Below, piece by piece: positions 1 through 6,094 of a DNA stretch of 8,884 bases (positions within the stretch are counted from its first letter, which is position 1; every line of letters starts with the position of its first letter). Origin of the DNA: Gallionella sp. Its GTDB lineage: Bacteria; Pseudomonadota; Gammaproteobacteria; Burkholderiales; Gallionellaceae. The position numbers were made by a program, and so were the translations under genes. The DNA lies in assembly GCA_029850565.1 (NCBI GenBank), contig JARCRR010000241.1, positions 1-8,884 of the forward strand, read 5' to 3'. The notes beneath the pieces were generated by a model, which worked only from the letters and a program-made list of their open reading frames with translations, was not told the DNA's origin and did not search any database.

Positions 1-437
1 TGCTCGATTACGACGTGACCTTCATCGGTGAGGTGGTGGACGGAAACTATCACTTTGCCATGCGGGTACTGATCCCGGTGACCAGTTTGTGCCCGTGTTC
101 CAAAGAGATTTCCGAGCGCGGCGCGCACAACCAGCGTTCGCATGTCACCCTGACCGTACGCACCAAGGGTGCAGTGTGGATCGAAGATGTGGTGCGTGTC
201 GCCGAAGAGCAGGCATCGAGCGAGTTGTACGGTTTGCTCAAACGCCCCGACGAGAAGCATGTCACCGAACGCGCTTATGACAATCCCAAGTTCGTCGAAG
301 ACATGGTGCGCGATGTCGCCGCAGTGCTGAATGCGGATGATCGCATCGAAGCCTATATCGTTGAGTCGGAGAACTTCGAATCAATTCACAACCACTCTGC
401 TTACGCGCTGATTGAGCGGGATAAGACACAAAACTGA
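1..437 (+). CDS. folE2: GTP cyclohydrolase IB (FolE2), C-terminal part, 5' end outside window
   Basis: FolE2 converts GTP to 7,8-dihydroneopterin triphosphate, the first step of tetrahydrofolate (and queuosine precursor) synthesis, in the cytosol; it is the non-zinc-dependent alternative to FolE. The frame is open to the left edge (Leu-Asp-Tyr-Asp precede the GTG at 15), so that GTG is internal, not a start. About 144 residues are visible. Numbering from the GTG codon, the motif SLCPCSKEIS lies at 24-33, HNQRS at 38-42, PDEKH at 78-82, KFVED at 92-96 and ESIHNHSAY at 122-130. The spacing of Cys26, His38, Glu80, Glu95 and His125 matches the metal/active-site set I recall for the Neisseria enzyme (C147, H159, E201, E216, H246), implying roughly 115-120 residues missing upstream of a protein of about 260. 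It ends in TGA at 435-437, followed at once by a repeat-rich spacer. Nothing in the visible part looks degraded. Confidence 0.95.
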   Translation, partial: LDYDVTFIGEVVDGNYHFAMRVLIPVTSLCPCSKEISERGAHNQRSHVTLTVRTKGAVWIEDVVRVAEEQASSELYGLLKRPDEKHVTERAYDNPKFVEDMVRDVAAVLNADDRIEAYIVESENFESIHNHSAYALIERDKTQN

Positions 438-465
438 GAAGAGTGAAGAGGGAAGGGAGAAGGGG
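438..465 (+). repeat. Four tandem degenerate heptamers GAAGRGN
   Basis: Immediately after the folE2 stop, four contiguous 7-nt units can be read without gaps: GAAGAGT (438-444), GAAGAGG (445-451), GAAGGGA (452-458), GAAGGGG (459-465). All four share GAAG at positions 1-4 and G at position 6. Two further copies lie inverted downstream: TCCCTTC (507-513) and CCCCTTC (514-520) are the complements of GAAGGGA and GAAGGGG. The array is non-coding. Its origin (replication slippage or a family of short tandem repeats) cannot be decided from one copy. Confidence 0.7.
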
Positions 466-527
466 AAAAGCGGGGCTGCCGTTACCCTTGAGCGCCGCAG
501 GCGCGTTCCCTTCCCCCTTCTTATTTC
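458..527 (+). terminator. Possible folE2 terminator: long imperfect hairpin with inner GC stem
   Basis: AGAAGGGG (458-465) is perfectly complementary to CCCCTTCT (514-521). Further inward pairs are possible with bulges (AA 466-467 with TT 511-512; GCG 470-472 with CGC 502-504). Inside the loop a separate perfect mini-hairpin GCGCC-GCA-GGCGC occupies 492-504. The right arm runs into TTATTTC (521-527), which is T-rich but not a clean U-tract. The position between folE2 and the htpG promoter fits a terminator, but the 48-nt gap between outer arms and the weak U-tract make this uncertain. It could instead be a palindromic repeat element. Confidence 0.35.
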
Positions 528-541
528 AACCTCTTGAAATA
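522..541. repeat. Perfect 8+8 bp dyad upstream of htpG
   Basis: TATTTCAA (522-529), a 4-nt spacer CCTC (530-533) and TTGAAATA (534-541) form a perfect inverted repeat. The right arm contains the TTGAAA that would serve as the -35 element of the htpG promoter. The dyad could be an operator for a repressor of htpG, part of the upstream transcript end, or a chance palindrome. No regulator can be named from it. Confidence 0.5.
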
Positions 542-560
542 TCCCAGGTCACCCTCAAAT
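533..560 (+). promoter_or_regulatory. Putative sigma-32 (heat-shock) promoter of htpG
   Basis: CTTGAA at 533-538 (with following A and T, CTTGAAAT) matches the sigma-32 -35 consensus exactly. After 14 nt, CCTCAAAT (553-560) is a partial match to the sigma-32 -10 box CCCCATnT. The spacing is in the normal range for this sigma factor, and htpG is a classic RpoH target. A housekeeping reading is also possible: TTGAAA (534-539), 15 nt, TCAAAT (555-560). The -10 box is imperfect, so the call rests on the -35 match, the spacing and the gene. The start codon is 33 nt downstream of the -10 box. Confidence 0.55.
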
Positions 561-579
561 AGGCGGCACCGTATTTTCC

Positions 580-585
580 AAGGAG
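580..585 (+). promoter_or_regulatory. Strong ribosome binding site of htpG
   Basis: AAGGAG lies 7 nt before the ATG at 593. It fixes the htpG start and is the strongest Shine-Dalgarno match in the window. Confidence 0.85.
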
Positions 586-592
586 CCACCCC

Positions 593-2494
593 ATGACAAC
601 GAACACCACCGCCAGCCGCGAGACGCTGGGCTTCCAAACCGAAGTCAAACAACTGCTGCAACTGATGATCCACTCGCTGTATTCCAACCGCGAGATATTC
701 CTGAGAGAACTCATTTCCAACGCATCCGATGCATGCGACAAGCTGCGCTTCGAGGCGCTGCATAACGATGCGTTGTACGAGAACCAGTCCGATCTCAACA
801 TCCGAGTCAGCTTGGACAAAGAAGCACGTACGCTGACCATCAGCGATAGCGGCATCGGTATGAGTCGCGATGAGGTGATCGCCAACCTCGGCACCATCGC
901 TAAATCTGGCACACGTGATTTCTTCAGCAAACTTTCCGGCGACCAACAAAAAGACGCGCACCTCATCGGTCAGTTCGGTGTGGGTTTCTATTCCGCGTTC
1001 ATCGTGGCTGATAAGGTTTCAGTGCTGACACGTCGTGCGGGTGAGAAGTCAGACCAAGGCGTACGCTGGGAATCCGACGGAGGTGGCGAGTTCTCCATCG
1101 AGATGGTGGAGAAAGCGACACGCGGCACCGAGATCACCCTGCATCTGCGTGCAGACCAAGACGACTTGTTATCCGGGTACAAACTGCGCGAGATCATCCG
1201 CAAATACTCCAACCACATCGTGCAGCCCATCCTGATGAACAAGGAAGAGTGGAAGGATGGCAAGTACGAGACCTTGAGCGAAGACGAGGCTGTCAACCAA
1301 GCCTCGGCCTTGTGGGCGCGCAACAAGAACGACATCACCGATGAACAGTACAAAGAATTCTACAAACACGTCGGCCATGATTTTGAAGACCCGTTGGCAT
1401 GGACACATGCGCGCGTAGAAGGTCGTCAGGAATACACGCAACTGTTATATGTGCCGAGTCGTGCGCCATTTGATATGTATGATCGCCAAGCGCGTCACGG
1501 CATCAAGCTGTACGTGCGTCGCGTTTTCATCATGGACGATGCCGAACAATTGATGCCAAGCTATCTGCGCTTCGTGCGCGGTATCGTTGATTCTGCCGAT
1601 CTGCCACTCAATGTATCGCGCGAGATATTGCAAGAGTCAAAGGACATCGAAGCTATTCGCAAAGGTTGCACCAGCAAGGTGTTGGGCATGCTGTCCGACA
1701 TGGCAGACAACGACAAAGAGAAGTACGCCACGTTTTGGGGGCAGTTTGGTCAGGTGTTGAAAGAAGGAATCGGTGAGGATGCTGCCAACAAGGACAAAAT
1801 CGCTGCGCTCGCTCGTTTTGCTTCTACGCATGCGGACAACGCGGATGAGACAGTTTCGCTACGCGACTACATCGCGCGCATGAAGGACGGCCAAGAGAAG
1901 ATTTATTACGTCACTGCGGATAGTTTCAATGCCGCCAAGAACAGCCCGCACCTCGAAGTGTTCCGCAAGAAAGGCATCGAAGTGTTGCTGCTGTCTAATC
2001 GTGTAGATGAATGGTTGGTGAGCAACCTGTTCGAATTCGAAGGCAAATCGTTGACCTCGGTCGCCAAGGGAGGCCTTGATCTGGGTGCGTTGGAAGATGC
2101 CGCCGAGAAACAAGCGCAAGAGAAACAAGCTGGTGAATTCAAAGGACTCACCGAAAAGATCAAAGCCAGCTTGGGCGACAAAGTGAAAGAGGTGCGTATC
2201 ACGCATCGCCTCACCGATTCCCCTGCCTGCTTGGTGGCGGACGAACACGATATGAGCGGTAACCTGGCGCGTCTGCTACAGGCGGCAGGGCAGAAAGCAC
2301 CCAACTCGCAACCCATCCTTGAGATCAATCCGGCGCATCCCGTGGTGACGCGTCTGCAAGGTGAGAGCGCTCACTTCGACGATTGGACAGCCGTGTTGTT
2401 CGACCAAGCGATGTTGGCAGAAGGCGGGCAGCTGGATGATCCGGCAAGCTTCGTTAAACGTATCAATCAACTGATGCTGGAAATGGGCAAATGA
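593..2494 (+). CDS. htpG: Molecular chaperone HtpG (bacterial Hsp90)
   Basis: HtpG is the cytosolic homodimeric ATP-dependent chaperone that remodels client proteins with DnaK. The 633-residue product is close to the E. coli length (about 624) and complete. The N-terminal GHKL ATPase domain (about 6-235) shows FLRELISNASDACDKLRFE (36-54) with the catalytic Glu39 and the nucleotide/Mg-contacting Asn43, then DSGIGM (85-90), and the lid/glycine motif GQFGVGFYS (126-134). The middle domain (about 236-505) contains NVSRE (340-344), whose Arg343 corresponds to the ATP-contacting arginine. The C-terminal dimerisation domain (about 515-633) follows a charged Glu/Lys/Gln-rich helix. The start is chosen from the AAGGAG at 580-585. 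A sigma-32-like promoter precedes the gene. Its TGA overlaps the next ATG (ATGA, 2491-2494), so it heads a probable operon. No odd residues were seen at the catalytic positions. Confidence 0.97.
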   Translation: MTTNTTASRETLGFQTEVKQLLQLMIHSLYSNREIFLRELISNASDACDKLRFEALHNDALYENQSDLNIRVSLDKEARTLTISDSGIGMSRDEVIANLGTIAKSGTRDFFSKLSGDQQKDAHLIGQFGVGFYSAFIVADKVSVLTRRAGEKSDQGVRWESDGGGEFSIEMVEKATRGTEITLHLRADQDDLLSGYKLREIIRKYSNHIVQPILMNKEEWKDGKYETLSEDEAVNQASALWARNKNDITDEQYKEFYKHVGHDFEDPLAWTHARVEGRQEYTQLLYVPSRAPFDMYDRQARHGIKLYVRRVFIMDDAEQLMPSYLRFVRGIVDSADLPLNVSREILQESKDIEAIRKGCTSKVLGMLSDMADNDKEKYATFWGQFGQVLKEGIGEDAANKDKIAALARFASTHADNADETVSLRDYIARMKDGQEKIYYVTADSFNAAKNSPHLEVFRKKGIEVLLLSNRVDEWLVSNLFEFEGKSLTSVAKGGLDLGALEDAAEKQAQEKQAGEFKGLTEKIKASLGDKVKEVRITHRLTDSPACLVADEHDMSGNLARLLQAAGQKAPNSQPILEINPAHPVVTRLQGESAHFDDWTAVLFDQAMLAEGGQLDDPASFVKRINQLMLEMGK

Positions 2495-3213
2495 AACTGA
2501 AGCCGGTCGCCATCTTTCGTCATGCTGAGACAGAAGGCCCCGGCTATTTCGCTTTATTTCTGAATCAACACGCCATCCCTTGGCAGATGATCCACATCGA
2601 CCAAGGCGATGCCGTGCCGACAGATGCCAATTCGTTCTCGGGGCTGGTGTTCATGGGCGGGCCGATGAGCGTGAACGACGACCTGCCGTGGATACCCTCC
2701 GTACTCTCCCTCATCCGCGATGCTCATGCCAAAGATATTCCTTTGCTGGGACACTGCCTTGGCGGGCAACTCATCTCCAAAGCGCTTGGCGGTGTGGTGA
2801 GCAGTAATCCCGTGAAAGAGATCGGCTGGGGCGGGGTCGCGGTGACAGACAGCGACATCGCACGCCAGTGGTTCGGCGACATCAGACAGTTCGATGCCTT
2901 CCATTGGCACGGCGAGACCTTCTCGCTGCCGCAAGGTGCAGTGCATCTTCTATCCAGCCAGTACTGCCGGAACCAGGTCTATGCACTGGGTAAACATCTG
3001 GCGTTGCAATGCCATGTCGAAATGACCGGGCAGATGATCCGCGAGTGGTGCGAAGTCGGCGCGGACGAGATCGAAGCCGCGCGCAACAGTCCCGCCGTGC
3101 AAACGGCAGAGAGCATGCAGATGCAGGCGGATGACAAGTTGCCGCAACTCCATCACGTAGCCGAGCATCTGTATCGGCATTGGCTGCACGGTATCGTCCC
3201 CGGAACCAGTTAA
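2491..3213 (+). CDS. Class-I glutamine amidotransferase-like protein
   Basis: A 240-residue stand-alone GATase1-domain protein of the GMP-synthase/YfeJ-like COG0518 type (family call from motifs). Such domains hydrolyse glutamine and pass ammonia to a synthase. The oxyanion strand FMGGPMSVND lies at 54-63. The nucleophile elbow is LLGHCLGGQLISKALGG (85-101) with Cys89, and the remaining triad residues are His175 and Glu177 in LQCHVEMT (172-179). FHWHGETFSLP (137-147) is the usual substrate-side loop. The triad is therefore intact and the enzyme is probably active. No synthase domain is fused and none lies next door, so the ammonia acceptor, or a gamma-glutamyl hydrolase role instead, is unknown. 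The start overlaps the htpG stop by 4 nt. The upstream GGAAATGGG is at best a weak ribosome site, which suggests translational coupling to htpG. Confidence 0.85.
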   Translation: MKLKPVAIFRHAETEGPGYFALFLNQHAIPWQMIHIDQGDAVPTDANSFSGLVFMGGPMSVNDDLPWIPSVLSLIRDAHAKDIPLLGHCLGGQLISKALGGVVSSNPVKEIGWGGVAVTDSDIARQWFGDIRQFDAFHWHGETFSLPQGAVHLLSSQYCRNQVYALGKHLALQCHVEMTGQMIREWCEVGADEIEAARNSPAVQTAESMQMQADDKLPQLHHVAEHLYRHWLHGIVPGTS

Positions 3214-3221
3214 AATGCGGC

Positions 3222-3545
3222 ATGGCCTACGTCGTCGCTGAAAACTGTATCAAGTGCAAATACACCGACTGTGTCGAAGTGTGTCCGGTGGATTGTTTCC
3301 GCGCAGGCCCCAACTTCCTCGTCATCGATCCGGATGAATGCATCGACTGCTCCCTCTGTGTGCCCGAATGTCCCGCCAATGCCATCTTTGCTGCGGACGA
3401 CCTGCCCGAAGACCAGAAGCAATTCATCGCTATCAATGCCGAACTGGCGAAGCAGTGGAAGATCATCACGCAAAAGATCGATGCGCCTGCCGATGCGGAC
3501 GAGTGGCGTGAAGTGAAGAACAAACTGCACCTGCTCGAGCGGTGA
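3222..3545 (+). CDS. fdxA: Seven-iron ferredoxin FdxA ([3Fe-4S][4Fe-4S])
   Basis: A 107-residue cytosolic electron carrier, nearly the length of Azotobacter ferredoxin I (106). The first cluster segment is CIKCKYTDCVEVCPVDC (9-25) and the second CIDCSLCVPECP (40-51). By the Azotobacter pattern shifted by one, Cys9, Cys17 and Cys50 hold the [3Fe-4S] cluster and Cys21, Cys40, Cys43 and Cys46 the [4Fe-4S] cluster, while Cys12 and Cys25 are the conserved non-ligand cysteines. The C-terminal part (about 57-107) is the long helical extension typical of this type (EDQKQFIAINAELAKQW and onward). The ATG at 3222, 8 nt after the previous stop, is chosen because MAYVV is the family's usual N-terminus; longer in-frame versions would run into the upstream gene. 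No clear Shine-Dalgarno is visible. The gene overlaps the next by 4 nt (GTGA). The physiological redox partner is unknown. Confidence 0.95.
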   Translation: MAYVVAENCIKCKYTDCVEVCPVDCFRAGPNFLVIDPDECIDCSLCVPECPANAIFAADDLPEDQKQFIAINAELAKQWKIITQKIDAPADADEWREVKNKLHLLER

Positions 3546-6094
3546 GTCCGGCCACGCAACTTTTCGATCGTATCGCGCAACGCATCCTCGCTGCGTATCC
3601 CGCGCCCGACCTGCGCGGCATCACCATCCTCCTGCCCAACTACCACGCGGCACAGCCGCTGGCGCAAGCGCTGATTCGCATTGCGCAACGCCCCGCATTG
3701 TTGCTGCCGCAGATGGTGACCTTGAACGAATGGGCGCAAAGCGTCCCGCTTGATGCCGACGTCGTTTCCGACAATCAACGCAGCGCCTTGCTCTATCAAC
3801 ATCTGCGCAGACACAAATGGTTCGACAACGCCGACCTGTGGAGCATGACGCAGGAACTGCTCAAACTGTTCGACGAACTCACCCATGCGCTGGATGCCTT
3901 GCCCGACGATGAGGCTGCATTCATTGAGGCCGTTGAGCGCGCCTACCAAGCGCGGCAGAACACCACACTGCAACTGGAAGCGTGCTTGGTGTTCGAGCTA
4001 TGGCACGCCATGCAGGCGGGTGCAGAGTTGGACGCGGCGCGTGCCTATCAGCAGCGCTTGGCGAAGCTGGCGGCACAAGCGCAGTCCCCGCTGTATGTGT
4101 TGATGGCTTCGGAGTGGGAGACGGTAGAGAAGCGCTTCCTCGAAGCATATGAACAACGGGCGATGGTGAAGGTTTTTGATCTGCGCGAGATGGAAGCACA
4201 GCCTTCGGCGCCGCGTTTCTTCGCCGCCACCTCCCTCGAACAAGAAGCCAGTGCCGCAGCCATGCAAGTGAGGCTGTGGTTGCAACAAGGCAAGCGCGAC
4301 ATCGCCATCGTGGCGCAAGACCGCGTGGTGGCGCGGCGCATGCGTGCCTTGCTGGAACGTGCCGAAGTGTTGGTAGCAGACGAGACAGGCTGGACCTTTG
4401 CCACGCTGTCGGTGAGTACGGTGTTGGATCGTTGGCTCACCGCATTGCAGAGCGATTTCTACCATCACGATCTGCTCGACTTGCTCAAGTCGACTTTCAT
4501 CTTCGCCGACATGACAGCGAGTGAACGCAAATCTGCCGTGTACGAGTTGGAACAACTGCTGCGCAAACACGGCGTGGTGTCCGGATTGGAGAAGTTCATC
4601 GATCTCGTTCCGCATGAGGTGGCTTTGCATGTGCCGCTGGCACGCCTGAGGCAGGCTGCTGCGCTGCTGGAACAGAGCAAGAAACGCACACTCACCGAAT
4701 GGCTCGCGGCTTTGCGCGAGAGTCTGAATGTGTTGAGCATCGACACAGGATTGCAACAAGACGATGCGGGGCAGCAACTGTTGAGTGCGTTGCAGACTTG
4801 GCAGCAAGAGCTGGCGAACGATGGCGGACGTTATGCCTTCCACGAATGGCGGCGCTGGTTGGCGCAGCAACTGGATGTGCAAACCTATCGCGACAGCAGC
4901 ATAGCCAGCGCTGTGCGTTTCACCCATCTGGCAGCGACTCGTTGGCGTACCTTCGATGCGGTGCTGCTGCTGGGTTGCGATGCCGACCATCTGCCCAGTG
5001 CCGGTGACGGCGGGCGCTGGTTCAACGATGCGGTGCGCTCCGTGTTGAACCTGCCTACACGCGCCACGCATGCCGCACGGCAACGCGCCGATCTGATGGC
5101 GCTGCTGGCGCTGAACGACACCGTGCTGGTCACTTGGCAGAAGGACAAGAGCGGCGAGGCGCGCTTGCTGAGTCCGTTCTTGCAGATGTTGCGCCTTGAA
5201 CGAGAATCTCGCGGTGCGAGTCTGGCGTTAGACGAGCATGAGTTGCATGTTTACCTCGCGGCAGAAGAATCACATCACGTAGCGTTGCCGCAGTCAGCGC
5301 AACCAGTTCCGAACGTGGTTGCGGAAGCCGTGCCCACCAGCGTCAGCATCAGCGGCTACAACTCGCTGGTCGCCTGTCCTTACCAGTTCTATGCACGCCA
5401 TATCCTGAAGTTGAACGAACTCGACGAGGTGCAAGAAGCCATCGAGAAGAGCGATTACGGCGAGCGGGTGCACGAGATATTGCAACGCTTCCATGAGCGC
5501 TATCCGCAAGTGAGCGGACAGGACGTGGCGAAGATGGACGCCACCTTGCGCGACATCAGCGAGCAGGTGTTCGCTGATCTGCTGGCACAGGACTTCGCCG
5601 CGCGCGCATGGTTGGCGCGCTGGTATCAATCTCTGCCTGCCTATCTGGCGTGGCAGCAGGAGGGCGAAGCCGAAGGCTGGCGCTATGCCGAGGCGGAGAC
5701 TAAATTCGACTGGCCGCTGGAAGGGGTGAACCTGCGCGGACGTATCGACCGCCTGGATGTGCGCGGCGATGACAAGCGCGTGCTGGACTACAAGACGCAG
5801 AGCGACACCGTGTTGCGCAACAAACTCAAAGAGCCGGGCGAAGATGTGCAACTTGCCTGCTATGCCTATGCACACGAAGCGGCAGATGTCGCCTTCGTCA
5901 GTATCGACAGCGGCAAGGTGAAGTCGGTCGCGCCAAAAGAAGATGCATCGCTGTTGGCACAACTCAATGTCGAGCGCCTGGAGCAGGTGATGGGTGCGCT
6001 GCGTGACGGGGCGGGGTTGCCCGCGAATGGTATCGATGCGGTATGTGCTTACTGTGAAGTGCGTGGTGTCTGTCGGAAAGGTGAATGGACATGA
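3542..6094 (+). CDS. AddB-like double-strand-break repair protein, PD-(D/E)XK Fe-S nuclease
   Basis: An 850-residue protein resembling the proteobacterial AddB/'probable DNA repair protein' family (a TIGR03623-like type, from memory). AddB pairs with AddA to resect DNA double-strand breaks for RecA. The N-terminal helicase-like region begins ILLPNYHAAQPLAQAL (29-44) and LLPQMVTLNEWA (54-65). I see no Walker A P-loop, so it is probably an inactive helicase scaffold. LLLGCDADHLP (about 475-485) is the usual inner motif. The C-terminal nuclease has GERVHEIL with His644, GRIDRLD with Asp736, and LDYKT with Asp749 and Lys751; the 13-residue Asp-Asp spacing equals that of E. coli RecB (D1067, D1080, K1082). 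Four cysteines, Cys612 (ACPYQFYA) and Cys835, Cys838, Cys844 (CAYCEVRGVC), form the AddB-type iron-sulfur staple around the nuclease. GTG is the start: it overlaps the fdxA stop, and the next in-frame Met (58) would remove conserved sequence. The gene overlaps the addA-like gene by 4 nt. Confidence 0.85.
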   Translation: MSPATQLFDRIAQRILAAYPAPDLRGITILLPNYHAAQPLAQALIRIAQRPALLLPQMVTLNEWAQSVPLDADVVSDNQRSALLYQHLRRHKWFDNADLWSMTQELLKLFDELTHALDALPDDEAAFIEAVERAYQARQNTTLQLEACLVFELWHAMQAGAELDAARAYQQRLAKLAAQAQSPLYVLMASEWETVEKRFLEAYEQRAMVKVFDLREMEAQPSAPRFFAATSLEQEASAAAMQVRLWLQQGKRDIAIVAQDRVVARRMRALLERAEVLVADETGWTFATLSVSTVLDRWLTALQSDFYHHDLLDLLKSTFIFADMTASERKSAVYELEQLLRKHGVVSGLEKFIDLVPHEVALHVPLARLRQAAALLEQSKKRTLTEWLAALRESLNVLSIDTGLQQDDAGQQLLSALQTWQQELANDGGRYAFHEWRRWLAQQLDVQTYRDSSIASAVRFTHLAATRWRTFDAVLLLGCDADHLPSAGDGGRWFNDAVRSVLNLPTRATHAARQRADLMALLALNDTVLVTWQKDKSGEARLLSPFLQMLRLERESRGASLALDEHELHVYLAAEESHHVALPQSAQPVPNVVAEAVPTSVSISGYNSLVACPYQFYARHILKLNELDEVQEAIEKSDYGERVHEILQRFHERYPQVSGQDVAKMDATLRDISEQVFADLLAQDFAARAWLARWYQSLPAYLAWQQEGEAEGWRYAEAETKFDWPLEGVNLRGRIDRLDVRGDDKRVLDYKTQSDTVLRNKLKEPGEDVQLACYAYAHEAADVAFVSIDSGKVKSVAPKEDASLLAQLNVERLEQVMGALRDGAGLPANGIDAVCAYCEVRGVCRKGEWT
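6077..6083 (+). promoter_or_regulatory. Ribosome binding site of the addA-like gene inside the addB-like 3' end
   Basis: AAAGGTG (6077-6083) lies 7 nt before the ATG at 6091, within the last codons of the upstream gene. Together with the ATGA overlap it supports ATG 6091 as the start. Confidence 0.6.

Noticed and set aside
15..17. GTG at 15 as the start of folE2
   Set aside because: The frame continues upstream to the window edge with family-like residues, and the remaining 140 residues would lack nearly half of the enzyme.
593..966. Minus-strand frames 521-961 and 526-966 opposite the htpG start
   Set aside because: They are antisense to the highly conserved ATPase domain of HtpG and have no credible start or product of their own.
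3215..3241. Mini-ORF of 8 codons (ATG at 3215 to TGA 3239-3241) overlapping the fdxA start in another frame
   Set aside because: There is no ribosome site, its codons simply shadow the fdxA start, and an ATG this close to TAAA is easily produced by chance.
3998..5083. Long minus-strand open frame (361 codons) opposite the addB-like gene
   Set aside because: It is antisense to a well-supported coding frame, rich in Gln/His/Arg as expected from the complement of GC-rich codons, and shows no recognisable domain. The same holds for minus-strand frames at 3227-3973, 5294-6211, 5964-6656 and 6649-7431.
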